Assembly (NCBI GenBank): GCA_026225945.1
Contig: JAMJFZ010000199.1
Coordinates: 66,070,501-66,134,500 of the forward strand
Direction of reading: 5' to 3'
DNA from: Cricetomys ansorgei
Taxonomy: Eukaryota > Chordata > Mammalia > Rodentia > Nesomyidae
Length of the DNA: 64,000 nt
The position numbers and the translations under genes were made by a program. Below are positions 25,690 to 36,984 of the stretch, in pieces. Every line of letters begins with the position of its first letter. Positions within the stretch are counted from its first letter, which is position 1. Under the pieces are notes generated by a model, which saw nothing but the letters and a program-made list of their open reading frames with translations, had not been told where the DNA came from and did no database searches.

Positions 25690-26240
25690 TCATGTGATCC
25701 CTTATGGCATTTGGAAGTTAAATGAGGGCACCTGTATAATAAATATACACCTTGGTTTGATCAGGAATCCAGGCTGTCTTGCTGCCTGGTTCTAATTGAT
25801 TACTCACTTAAACAAAACCTCTAGGTGGCTATGCACTTTGCTGATTGTGGTTTCGCTTTCACAGTATGGCAGTTGCAATGCCCAAAATAATTCGTGAGAC
25901 TCCAGCAGATTCACCATGTCTCAGACTCTTGCTCATAATGCTGCTAATCCCTAACGGCTCTTATTTCCTAAGTAAACCTTACACACACTCAGATAAGTAC
26001 GATTTGTAATGGATTGCAGTTTTGTTTGTTTTGTTTCATTTGAGGCAAGTGGTAGCATATAGCAAAGTTTTGAGAGAAGGGTATACCTAGAAAGCTGAAG
26101 AGGCTGCTAAGTGGGGCAAAGACCACCAGTTCAGAGCATGCGGATAAGGGTTTTGGCTGCCTCTTCTGAATGAACAACGAGGAATAGGTTACAGGCTTTC
26201 TGTACACTCAAATATTTTAAGGTTGGAAAAGCCCCCTGCA
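25690..26240 (+). mobile_element. Possible ERV LTR-derived block
   Basis: Richer in GC than its surroundings. An AATAAA (in 'tataataaatatacacc') is followed by ccaggctgtcttgctgcctg, tgtggtttcgctttcac and gtctcagactcttgctc, which resemble the R-U5 and leader layout of rodent ERV LTRs. I cannot name the family, and ends and target duplications are not visible. The 72-codon - frame inside is unsupported. Confidence 0.35.
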
Positions 26241-26797
26241 AACACAACACAGAATTCATAATGGAAACCAAGGCTAGGTGTACTGAATACAGTTTGCTGA
26301 AGATTAGTCACATTTGGACAATATCCTCCAAGGAAATCAAACATTGGCCTGATGCTTGTCTACAAAGAGGATAACTGACAGGCACTTCTAAAGCTGCATT
26401 ACCACAACGAAAGTGGATTCATTAAAGTAGGAGAGAAAGAAATACACTATCAGTATTCAGTGCATGTGAGATAGTCACAACCTGAGAACCTGCCTTCCAT
26501 CACCTGGTAGTAGAGACATATGAGGCATGGACAAGAGTCAGCTCCTGACCTCGAAGAGTACATCTGAGGTGAGAATGATGAAAGCTCTTTCACAGTTCTA
26601 CTAATATGAGAATAGGACTAAAAGAGATGTAAAATGTCATACCACTGTTGCTGAGAATGCTAGCACTTTGGTTTGAGTGCTGTTCCCCATTCTTATTGGA
26701 ACTTGGTGGAAAGTAGAGAATGAAAAAGGAAATATGGAAGGAGTAGATGAGATCAGACAAAAAGGAACGTGGACAAGTAAGAGAAGAAGACATATAC
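26241..26797. other. No gene or repeat recognised
   Basis: Unassigned sequence that becomes purine-rich towards the satellite. Confidence 0.5.
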
Positions 26798-27227
26798 ACT
26801 CACACAGACACACATACAGACACACACAAACAGACACACACACACAAACACACACACATAGACACACACACACAGACACACACACAGAGACACACAGACA
26901 CACACATACACAGACACACACACAGATACACACAGAGAGACACACAGACACACACATACACATACATATACATATATACACAGACACACAGACACACACA
27001 CACAGACACACACACAGACACACAGACACACACATAGACACACAGACACACACAGACACACACACAGATACACACACACAGAGACACACAGACACACATA
27101 TATACATACATACACATATACACACAGAAACACACATATACACACAGACACTCATACACACACATATACACACAGACACACATACACACACACACACACA
27201 TATACACACGCACACACACAGACACAC
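26798..27227 (+). repeat. Large compound CA/CAGA satellite
   Basis: About 430 bases of CACACAGA, CAGACACA and CATATACA units without a single stable period. It is the largest simple-sequence block in the window. It keeps several frames open on both strands (up to 209 codons: His/Thr on +, Cys/Val on -). These are the longest frames in the window and are purely repeat-driven, not genes. Confidence 0.97.
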
Positions 27228-28229
27228 ACAAAAGGGGGGAGGGACAGAGAGAGAGAGACTTCAAAGCTTGTCTAAGAGTGAAGAGTTAAAGAAAAGTAGA
27301 GACTGAAGAAACAGAAAAGGAAGGAGATGCTTTATGGGGTAAGAGACAGTAGGTGCAGGTGTATTTTAATGAATATAGACATTAAGCCTGTGAAGCACAG
27401 GAATTTCAGAATATTTTAGTGTGTAGATGAATGATGGGGAAGAAATGGGTTATTACATTTTAAATATACATGGAGAAGAATACATGGGAACATTTTTGTG
27501 TGATACATGGGATTTTCTCTTTTTATGAAAAGTTGAAATTCATTTGTAACTTCTAGATCTTTATTTAGTAAGAATTAAATCTGTGAATGCCAAGCCCTTT
27601 TAGAGCTTTGGTAGTTGTTAATGATATGACCAAATAGTTCAGTCATTAAATTTCGGTATCCTAAAACACAATCTGAAAAATATAAAGCATTTATAGTTTG
27701 AAGAAAATTGCAACACATTCACTCAGCCCTTTTGAACATAATTAATTGACCATCATCTAGCTTCCATTGAATTTACAGTAATGAACTCAAGCTAGAAAAG
27801 AGGTTTCTCTGTCCGTGTTCTTAGACTCCTTCCCTGGTTCATTCTCACTTTCCATTCTGCAATGGATAAACAACTTGAGATAAGCATGGTGTAAACTATT
27901 GACTTATCAGGAGTGCTTTGGTTTAGAGGTCAATGAATTTCATTTAAGTTCTTTATTTTAATTGAGGAGGCTCAATTTTCACACATGTTAAATGGGAATT
28001 ATAATGATACCTGCCTTATACAGTTTTCAAGGCTGGATAAGAGATAAAGACATAGTCAACATCGAAGTATCATTTCTGATCATAAAAATAAGTATGAAGA
28101 GTAGTTAAGTTACCTGAACCATTATTATTGATTATTTACATATTCAAATTCTTTCCTTTTTACTTGTTTTTCCTTTTCTAACAAATGAATCAATATAGCG
28201 TTAATAGCTATCTGTGCCTATACTATTGT
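27228..28229. other. No gene recognised
   Basis: Unassigned except for a MIR near 28 kb. Confidence 0.55.
27935..28060 (+). mobile_element. MIR SINE, 3' half
   Basis: gaggctcaattttcacac, gttaaatgggaattataatg, atacctgccttatacag and gagataaagacatagtc follow the MIR consensus from 'cctcagtttcctcatctg' through 'aaaatggggataataata' and onwards. Confidence 0.65.
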
Positions 28230-28580
28230 ATTTTATATTTATTTGTGTGTGCACTCATCCATGTGCATGAGTGTGTGTGAAAGAGGACATGTTGTGTCAC
28301 ATCATGCATGTGGAACCCAGAGGAATATCTCTGATACATGTCTTCTTGTCCTCTACTTTTGCTTAAGACAAGGTCTCTGGGTTGTTTTTCTGTGGTCTGT
28401 GCACTGCTGGCTGGCTCAAGAGCCTCAGAAAATTCTCCCTGTACCTCCTACCTTGCTGCTGCAGTACTGAGATTACAGATTCACAATACTAAACATGGCT
28501 TCTTCCTGGTTCTTGGGATCAAAACCCAAGTCATCAGTGTGTTGTAGGGAAACCCACCAGCCTATCTCTTTAGCCATTGT
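28230..28580 (-). mobile_element. B4-type composite SINE, reverse
   Basis: Reverse B4. A TG-rich tail at the left (tttgtgtgtgcactcatcc), then gacaaggtctctgggttg, gtgcactgctggctggctc, ctgagattacagattcac, ggttcttgggatcaaaaccc, and the tRNA-like head aacccaccagcctatctc at the right. Length of about 350 bp includes the expanded tail. The 69- and 75-codon + frames are antisense to it. Confidence 0.85.
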
Positions 28581-28799
28581 GAGGGCGTTTTTATAATCCT
28601 CCAGCTCCACAGAGGCATAAGTAGGTGAAGCTTTACAAAGTACAATTCTAAGAATGAAAATGTAGTGAATACAAACCATACAACATGCCATCCTGAATTC
28701 ATATATCAGAATGCTCACTACTGGTTCCATGGACCTAGAGGGTTTTCAGTCTCTTTTTGCAGCATATATTTTGTTAGCAGAATGGGCACAACACTGCTA

Positions 28800-28890
28800 C
28801 TTTTTAATTGAGGCTGCTCAGGCTCTTAAGCTATTAATGTATAAAAGCAATATCTGGCATATAATTGTTCAGTGAATATTAGCTATTAAT
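28800..28890 (+). mobile_element. MIR SINE, 3' end
   Basis: aaagcaatatctggcatataattgttcagtg followed by aatattagctatt matches the terminal part of MIR ('cctggcacatagtaagcgctcaataaatgttagctatt'). Confidence 0.6.
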
Positions 28891-28902
28891 TTGCTGTCAC
28901 AG

Positions 28903-29181
28903 TTACCTCTTATTTTATCAGGGTCACTGCTGAGAAAGTAGGATATGGTGATTCTGGGTACTTCCCTAATTTGCATGATAAACAAATTGCTCTGGTGATT
29001 CCACATAGTTTGCATTTTAAGAAATAGGAGTTAGTGTTATTTTAACTCTTATTTTATCAGGGCCACTGCTGAGAATTTAGGATTCAGTGATTCTAGGTGC
29101 TTCCCTAATTTGCATTATAAACAAATTACTCTGGTGGTTCCACATAGTTTACATTTTAAGAAATAGGAGTAAGTGTTATTT
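28903..29181 (+). repeat. 139-bp tandem duplication, two copies
   Basis: Copy 1 spans about 28903-29041 and copy 2 about 29042-29181, with an exact offset of 139. Shared words include cttattttatcaggg, cttccctaatttgcat, ttccacatagttt and cattttaagaaataggag. I count 13 substitutions and no indel, so about 91% identity. No known family is recognised in the unit. Confidence 0.95.
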
Positions 29182-29728
29182 TCCACAGCTTAATGGACAC
29201 TTCCTTTCTAGGTTAAGCACAAAACCCCTGCACTCATTGTATGCCAACCATGTACAAGATGCCTTGTCACATACTGTTGTACATCTACTCTCATACAGTA
29301 TTTGTGTCACTCTTTGGTTCCACCCAGATACAACCAATGCTCAGATTTTTGTTTCTTTCTCACTGTTGTTTTTCAATTTCTCACTGAAGAATTGTACAAA
29401 GAGCATCCTTTATCACCTAATTATCTTCTGGAATTTTACTTTTCTCTAATTTGTCTACAGAGTTTAAGCACTCTGGTCTTTTTAACATTCCCTGTTTGAA
29501 GTGTGAATTCAACAGTTCCTTTATCATATAACATCATGATATCTATCTATCAAGTGCTGAAAATAATCCTGTGATATCAGTGTGAATGCTATATGGTAAG
29601 GACCTTGTGAAATGAGAATAATCAATTGCCTTAGGTGGTTATTTAAAAAAAAATCTTTTGAGAAGTGGTTATTGCACTGAGGAATGTAGAAACTTAGAGA
29701 ATGGACATAAGGCACAAGAGAAGGAAAT
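29182..29728. other. No gene or repeat recognised
   Basis: Unassigned. A 120-codon + frame starts in copy 2 of the tandem duplication (29087) and runs to 29449. Its product is Phe/Leu/Ser-rich with no recognised domain. Confidence 0.5.
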
Positions 29729-30137
29729 GTGTATCAATTCATTATCTGTTACTATAACAGAGTGCCCGAGGCTGGGTAATTTGTAAAGAAAAGAATTTGC
29801 CCATGATTGTATATTCTATGCAATGCCAGAGGCTGATGGTGGAATCCATTCCACTTCTGCAACGGACTTTGTGCTTCTTGAACTCTTGATTTATAGCTGA
29901 AGGGCAGGCAGAAACGTAGAATAGACAAAGTCTGTCCTGAAGCTTAGCTTTGTAACAATCTATATTAAGACAACTAATCCAGTACTGTGAGAGTGAAATC
30001 TTCCTCTTTAGGAAAAAGCATCTGTTCTTTTTAAATTCTTAATCTCTTCTTAAAGGCTTTGATACCTCATGATATCATTACATTGGAAATCACATTTCAA
30101 TATGAGCTTTGTAGGTGGCAACGCAAATTTAATCCAA
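29729..30137 (-). mobile_element. Older MaLR LTR (MST/MLT1-like), reverse
   Basis: The left end is very characteristic: ttactataacagagtgcccg, then aggctgggtaatttgtaaag. This is the reverse complement of the mammalian MST/MLT1 LTR 3' region. The right end has cacatttcaatatgagcttt, matching the 5' region. It is older and more diverged than the rodent-specific LTRs in the window. Confidence 0.8.
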
Positions 30138-30511
30138 GATAGAAGTTGATGCAGAATTTATCAGGTTACTGCCAAGCATAACAGAGTCTGGTGCCTCTAG
30201 AGGCAAGAATAGTCTGCAGTAATCCATGGCAAGTAGAGTTCCTCACTGGTGATAGGGAAAGAGGAGGGTCAGTTGCTAAGAAAACATAAAGGAGTCAACA
30301 TGCATCACATCAATACCAAATATGAAGGGTTGATTCATTACAAAAGGATTCCTCTCTTATTAACTTACTTCTTGTCTTCTAAAAAATTACATAGTCATGT
30401 CTGTAAAGTCTGGTTATTTTATTCGTACCCACCACCAGTATTACTTTTAGAATTACTATATGGGATAACTACAATTGCACAGAAATTATGCCCTTAAATA
30501 TGAAGATACCA
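30138..30511. other. No gene or repeat recognised
   Basis: Unassigned. An 82-codon + frame at 30249-30497 shows no recognisable features. Confidence 0.5.
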
Positions 30512-30886
30512 GTGACTGGGAGATGACTCATCAGTAAATTTCTGGCCTTGCAAGCAGAAGGACCAGAGCTTGATCTCCAGAATCCACCTAAAACACCATG
30601 CCTGGTGGTTCTTGGATTGTAAGTCCAGCAGTGAGGAAGCAGAGGCAAGAAGATTCTTGTGACTCACCAGCCACTCAGTCTAACCTGGAGGATGAGCTCC
30701 AGGCCAGTAGAAGCCACTGTCTCTAAGGTAGTGCATATCATTACTGAGGATGATTACTGAGGTTATCTATTGAGTGACATCCATACATACATTCATAAAT
30801 GGGCATGAGCACCCATGAACACACATAAACCATTTTACACACACACAAATAAAATGTAAATACACATACACACATACAAACACTGA
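30512..30886 (+). mobile_element. B4-type composite SINE
   Basis: Head gtgactgggagatgactcat, cttgatctccagaatccac; body caccatgcctggtggttc, gaggaagcagaggcaag, actcaccagccactcag, gagctccaggccagtag, gccactgtctctaaggtag; then a CA-rich tail from about 30780. Same family as the copies at 28230 (-) and 53495 (+). Confidence 0.85.
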
Positions 30887-31341
30887 AGATCCTCACATAC
30901 AGCATTTTCAACAAAGAGTTAGTTCCAATTACAGAAGAACAGGATCAAAAGTCCCTAGTGTGTAACACCCTTGGAGCCGTTCAAAGTGTATCAGCATCTC
31001 TTTTCTTCTCTGGTGTGTTTTACCATATTTCTCTGGTTCTGTACATGGTCTAGCAGTTTCAAAAGGATGTTTAAATAACAAACACATTTTTTGGAAGATT
31101 AGATTTCAATTCACAGATGAGAGTGCTATATCACCAAAATTTGTCATTAATACCAAAGCACCCAACCTTTCACCCCCCACACATTTCAGGGTTGGAACTC
31201 TGTGGAGATCCCAAATAAAGTCTGAAAATATCTCTAAATTTCAGAAAGAAAAGTGAAGATATTTACTTGATTTAATAGAAGGTTCACGTGGTAGCATTTT
31301 CTAAAATTACAACATACACCACTCATAATTAGATAATTAGA
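30887..31341. other. No gene or repeat recognised
   Basis: Unassigned sequence between the B4 tail and the L1 3' end. Confidence 0.55.
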
Positions 31342-31501
31342 TTTTTTTTTGTAAATGTATTTTTCAATTGAGAAATTCATACATGAGTACTGTATTTACA
31401 ACATGGCACCACTCCTTTTGGCCCCTGAAAATCTTCCACAAATCTTTTAGTGTTCTTTCAATTCCCTCTTAAATTCATGAATCGTGCACATGCGTATGCG
31501 C

Positions 31502-31558
<57 letters not shown>

Positions 31559-32040
31559 ATACTGAGTCCATTTGTCAATGCTCTTAGGAGTATTTGTTTA
31601 AGGATGACCACTTAGGATTGTATAATGTTACAGGATCTTGTCCCTGGAGAAGACTGATTATCCCTGCCTCAGCAGCCACTAATTGTGTGTGGCTCTTCAA
31701 TTAGATATAAAATTGTCTTGTGAGGTTTCTCCCATTGTAGTTGGATGCCACAAGTGGTGCTGTCATTGTTCAGTATTTTCTAGGAGACCGTAATATTTAG
31801 ATTTTATGAATGTAGTACCACTGTCATATATAGAAGAGACTTTATAGTAGCAGGAGTCCTCATCCTCTGGATATTATAATTTTGCTGACCCTTCTTCTAA
31901 TTTTCTGGAGTTTTAGGTATAGATTGCCTTGTAATTGCCTCTGTGGGGGCTGGACAACTCATGGTCATTGATTCATTGCATTGCGACCAGTTGTAGATCT
32001 CTGTAATACTATGTCCTTCTTTCAACAGATCCATTATGTG
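31342..32040 (-). mobile_element. L1 3'-UTR region, reverse
   Basis: T run at 31342-31350 is the L1 poly(A) tail read on the other strand. Rightwards come gagaaattcatacatgag, gtatttgtttaaggatgacc, cctggagaagactgattatc, gtagctcttcaatta-like sequence, cctcatcctctggatat, and ccagttgtagatctctgtaa. The element is 5'-truncated near 32040 and carries a TG array at 31505-31553. Confidence 0.82.
31505..31553 (+). repeat. (TG)n microsatellite inside the L1 3' UTR
   Basis: About 24 uninterrupted TG units, preceded by alternating 'gcgtatgcgcata'. It lies within the reverse L1. Confidence 0.97.
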
Positions 32041-33037
32041 AAAATATTCATGTGTATATTAAACAAACAAAAACACATATGACAATGCGGTTCAAGAAAG
32101 TCAAGAAGGATATTCATCTTAAAGTGGACAAATACATCACAGTAGTGCAATGGCCTTTACACACAGTGTAAAGGATCACACAGTCATCTTCTCTTCCAAG
32201 GAGAGTGGAAGGTAGGATCAAATGTGTAAAAATGACAACATTCAAGAAATGCTGAATGTTGATAAAGGAATTATTGGTCAGTTATTCCACATCTTAACAA
32301 TAGATTAAAATATCAACTTTTGAAAGACTGAGTGATACATTTTTCAGATTTTCTGTATTTTTGTCACTAGTAGAAGTTTAGCCTACAATTGTCCAAAAGA
32401 ATATGCCTAAGATTTAAAAAAAAGAAATGAAAAAGACATCATTGTTTTTAGAGGTTCTGAAGATCAGATACAATGAAAGACATGTAGATATCAGCAGCTA
32501 CCAGTGACTTTTGCATTTTCATGTCCAGCTTACCTTCCTTTTAGCTGCAGTGGCTGAAATAAATGATACAACACCAACCATCAGGAATTGGAATGTTCAT
32601 TTCACAGAAGCACTAGATCCACTCCATGTATACTCAACTATAAGAAGACTAAGTTTACACATAATTTACTGTGGAAAGAACTTCTCTCAACATTCTTAAA
32701 ATTCAAGTGATTATGAAATATGTTAATATAACAAAGATTTAAGAAAAAGAACAATAAAAATTTCCTCAAATTCCTTCCAAAAATTGAAGGCTATTCTATG
32801 AAGAAAAAAATTATACTAATATAAAACTTAAATAAAGTTACTATAACAAATGAAATTTCTATAACCTAACTTTTACATGTATGGTTACAAACATTCATAA
32901 AATAGTAGCAAAAATAAATTAAACATTACAATCATGAGGGATTCATTCAAGGTATAAAAGGATACTTCACTATTCACAAATTAGTTACTACAATGCATTG
33001 TATCAAAAGAGAAAGAAGAAAATGATGGCACAATATA
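32041..33037. other. No gene or repeat recognised
   Basis: AT-rich unassigned sequence; the 62-codon + frame at 32511-32699 is unsupported. Confidence 0.55.
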
Positions 33038-33400
33038 TTGGTTAGCTTTCCATTGTTGTAACAAATGCTTCTGATAGATAAATTCATAAGGAGGAGATAT
33101 TTATTTTGCTCACATCTTCAGAGATTTCATAGGTTATGATAGACTGTCTCTATTGCTTTGGAGTAGCACACGAACATGGAAAAGTATGGTGACTTAAAGC
33201 TGCTTACCAAGTGACTAGTAAATTAGAGAGATTAAAGATAAGTTTCTATAATCCCCTCCAGTGATCACACGAATGGCTGAACAACCTCGTCTAGAAGGCC
33301 TTGACTAGGCTACACATCAAAGTTTGGATCACCTTCCAATAGCATTGAGTTTGGAATCAAAGCTTTAATGAGCCTTTGATAGCCAGTCTTATTCCTAACT
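33038..33400 (-). mobile_element. Older MaLR LTR (MLT1/MST-like), reverse
   Basis: ttccattgttgtaacaaatg, gagatatttattttgctcac, ttcagagatttcataggt, tatcccctccagtgatc-like and attgagtttggaatcaaagc follow the reverse complement of a MaLR LTR, 3' end at the left. It is moderately diverged. Confidence 0.7.
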
Positions 33401-34949
33401 GCAGGACATAGAAACATTTTGATTTAACCCAGTACCAAGTTAGGATTAAAACTCTTAACAAAGTAAAAACAGAGAGTGGTTCCCCAACTCATTAAAAAAT
33501 ACAGATAACCCCATCTTCAATACAGAAAACCAGGTCTGTTTCTCTCTCACTTGGCAACTAGGAATGGATGTACTCTGTCTTCCCATCTATTTTGACTCAT
33601 ACAGGAAGAATTACTTAACATTTTAAAATAGGAAAAAGAAGTAAAGTGTATAGAAAATAAATAAAACTGTCTATAATTGCATAGTTGTCTATCTAGGAAA
33701 TGGATTTGAAGAACAATTAAAAATCCTGAGAGCTAGTAAGCAGTTGGAACCAGATCACCAGATTATAGGTTAATACAATAAAAGTAGTTACAGTCTTATC
33801 TCCACCAATAAATAAATCATATATTATTTCCTTTGCAGTAGACCAATGATGTTTTATAGTGAAAATATTTATTTAGATAATTAGGATGCAGGAGTTCCAG
33901 AACAGTTGAAACTCCAAGTTCTCTCCTAAGGAGACAAAAGTGTGCTCTTCTGTCAGTTTGGAGAATACCTGGCCACAGATATAATGACAGTTGCACAGTA
34001 GCACTGTCAAAGATCTTATATGACAAAGAACAGGAGGCTTTGTGAAAGGAAAAGTGTATTTAGAGATGTGAGTAGGTTAAAAACAAATCATATGTGGATG
34101 AAGAATGAATTGTAATAAATCTGTATTATCTCTGTTAAAACAAGTATCCAAGTAACTGCATAATATTCATCATAACTACATGTCACACAGTTAATTTGGT
34201 CTTTACTCTCTTGATGGATTTAGGCTTTGTTTTCTGAGGGAGTTATTATAAGTAAATTTACTAAGGGGAGAAGAAAAGTGGAATTCAACAAATCACAGCA
34301 TAGGCTGGAGGCACTTAGCTTTACTTTAAGGCCTACAAATGGGTTCCAATTCCAGTCAGGGATTTACATCAATGAGATTCAGAGACAACTGAGAATCTTA
34401 TTATGGTTTCAGTGTTTGTCCATTTTCAATAGACTTTCCCAGTAAATATAAAACAGCATTTTTCCTATGCATTTTTCTTCAGCTATTTTTACTCAAAGAA
34501 ATCAAATTACCACATCATAATATACATTGTAATGACTTCCTGATAAAGCACAATGACCATAATGGAAAAATCTCACTTCTCAATTCCTAGTGGGCATTAT
34601 GGGATAGGGTCAACACTTTCTGCTACATTCAAGACCACCAGTTTGCTTCACTTGAATATATTTCTGGCATAGTTTTTAACCCTCTGCTCACCTTCTAGAA
34701 AGCCTCCCTCTAGAATCATAGCTTACTTTTTCTATTATGTAATTTTGTGTGAGAAAGAGCCATTTTTTATATTTCTGGAAACTAACTCCATAAACCATTT
34801 TCTTCCAACTACTCATCTCCAACATTGAATTTAAATTCCAGTCAAAATTAGACTTGGTGTTTTTATCTTGCTTTTCATTATGGTAATATATTCTTATTAA
34901 AATATTATTATTTTGTTATATTCATCATTCATATTTTTTGTTAAAAATA
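33401..34949. other. No gene or repeat recognised
   Basis: About 1.5 kb AT-rich. Frames of 69 codons (-, 33817-34026) and 72 codons (+, 34227-34445) have no recognised features. Confidence 0.5.
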
Positions 34950-35317
34950 TACCATATTTAATTCCTTGATAATTTCAAAAATGCATACAATATATCCTCA
35001 CTATATTTGCTCCCCACACTTCCTTCTAACTCCACACAGATCCACCACTTACCCTTTCACAACTTCATGTTTTCTCTTTTGTGCTCTCCTATTTTGTCTA
35101 CTGACATCATTTTGTGCTGCCCACACATTCATGGCTATCAGGCAATCCATTGAAATATAGTAGACCTAATAATGACCACAGTCTTTGAATTTATTAAGTT
35201 TTCTTTAAAATTATAATATAATTACATAATTTCTCCCACTCTCTTTCTTTCATTCAAGTCTGTGTGCCATCTTCCTTGCTCTTGAATTCATGCTGTTTTC
35301 TTTAACTTTGTTACACA

Positions 35318-35364
<47 letters not shown>

Positions 35365-35712
35365 TACACACACACCCTGCTTACTTTGTATGATGTTACT
35401 TTTATGAACATACTTCTTTTAGGGCTATTTGGTATTGGATACCCAATTGATTTCTCATTCCTGAGGAGGGTTATTTCTCCATCTCTCAACATTCTTTAGT
35501 TGCCTATATGTTCCTGTATATGGTTGATGCTTGTTAACTTTCTGTTTCCATATTAGCATATCTATTGGTGTCATCCTTGTTCAGATCTTGTTTGGGTAGC
35601 TATGTTAGCAAGTCCTCATAGATACAGTCTCTGTGGCATTTCTAGGAGACTCACAGCAAACTTCTTGTTCCTGTAGCTCTTATGCTCTCTCTGTCCCATC
35701 TTCCACAAATAT
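34950..35712 (-). mobile_element. L1 3'-UTR region, reverse (3' segment of an inverted element)
   Basis: From the 3' end at the left: ccttgataatttcaaaaatg, cacagatccaccacttac, cttcatgttttctctttt, gggctatttggtattggata, agttgcctatatgttcc, ttggtgtcatccttgttcag, gagactcacagcaaacttc, ending at cccatcttccacaaatatc. The neighbouring consensus segment is found just to the right, but in the opposite orientation. Confidence 0.82.
35319..35361 (+). repeat. (CA)n microsatellite inside the L1 3' UTR
   Basis: About 21 uninterrupted CA units with degenerate CA flanks from 35313 to 35375. It interrupts the reverse L1 of 34950-35712 and generates the His/Thr and Cys/Val frames seen here. Confidence 0.97.
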
Positions 35713-35947
35713 CAACTAGCTAGGGCTAATGCAGTCATGGACCTTGGAGAAGACCATACAACTGCCATTGTACTAAGGTGGAATAGTCCTTAACTACATT
35801 CTAAATGTTTATCTTTTCACCCATAGACAAGTGTGGTTCTCACCTCTCAGCAAAGGAGCTTCTCTTTGCAACAGACGGAGGCCTTTGCAGAAAACTACAG
35901 CCAATGAAAGTGAAGAGTTGTGGGACCCAGTCCTAATTGATATATCA
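35713..35947 (+). mobile_element. Inverted 5' segment of the same L1
   Basis: Forward orientation: taactacattctaaatg, cccatagacaagtgtgg, ttctctttgcaacagacgg, gcagaaaactacagcc, agagttgtgggacccagtcc. In the L1 consensus this stretch lies directly 5' of the point where the reverse segment (34950-35712) stops, with about 40-50 bases missing. Opposite orientation of adjacent segments is the pattern left by twin priming. Confidence 0.75.
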
Positions 35948-36984
35948 TTATTTTTATTAAATGCTAATTTATTCCCTATATTATTCAAAGTAACACAGAG
36001 ATTAATAAAATCAGTGATTAAGGCAATTAAATGGACAAGTTATGTCATTTATTGTAGTACAACTTGCAAAGCCAGCATTAAGGCCTCCTGTGAACTGATT
36101 GTTTGGCTTTAAGTACACAACACTTGGGTGAATAAATAGGTTATACATTTTTTTAAAGAACTTGTGAAGTCAGTTCTGACAAATTAGTCAGTGAATGTTC
36201 TGAAATAGTTAATCTTTGAACATCAGTAACAAAAATTAGACTTAAGCCAATATTTGACTAATCTTACATGTAATAATTCAAATCCAGGATTAGGGCCAAC
36301 AAAATTAATATAACATACATTTTGTCTTTCAGGTATTAGGTTTTGCAGTTAATAAAACATATCTTAGAATATGGAGATTATTTTAATTTAACATTTACTT
36401 CTAATAGGTATCAATATATAAAACCTGTAACGTCATATGCATTTCCATTTCTAATAAAAATTTATTATAAGTAAATAGAAAAGTGAAATCTTTTCAAAAT
36501 CACATACTGAATGACTATTAGATGTTGTTTCAACATATACTTCCCAATCCTCTGGCTTCTAAACAGGAACCTGACAGACATGTTTTTAAAAGATAGCCTG
36601 TTTACATGTCTGCCTGCCATCTTTCTGTCTTCTACTTAACATCCACTTATTCTATCTGGCATAGAGTTGACATTCTCAATAAATGTGATTCTTCATAATT
36701 CATAGAAATGGTTGATCTAGACATGGGATGGAGGGCTTGTCCAAAATCCACACTTATAATCTTAGAGATTAGGTAAACTAGATATATGAGCAAGGAAAAC
36801 CTTCAAATGATCTTTCTTTGCTCAGATCTGTACTTTATTCTTGTTTTTCAAGTTTACTCTAATTTTTCTGTCATGTCTTGTGGTCGACATAATTTTCTTC
36901 TCTGAGAATATGTCTCAAATTGTAGTCCAGTGGGTGGAATCGCCTTGCCATCAGCATGTCCCTGCTACCATACTAGTCCCTTGT
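35948..36984. other. No gene recognised
   Basis: AT-rich; only a MIR 3' end fragment is recognised. Confidence 0.55.
36645..36690 (+). mobile_element. Possible MIR 3' end
   Basis: tatctggcatagagttgacattctcaataaatg resembles the MIR terminal segment. Short. Confidence 0.45.

Noticed and set aside
26637..27306. Reading frames of 96-209 codons on both strands
   Set aside because: They are translations of the CA/CAGA satellite (His/Thr or Cys/Val alternation). There is no protein domain, and several frames stay open at once, as expected for a repeat lacking stop codons.
35250..35499. Opposed frames through a CA run
   Set aside because: Products of the CA microsatellite in the reverse L1 3' UTR.
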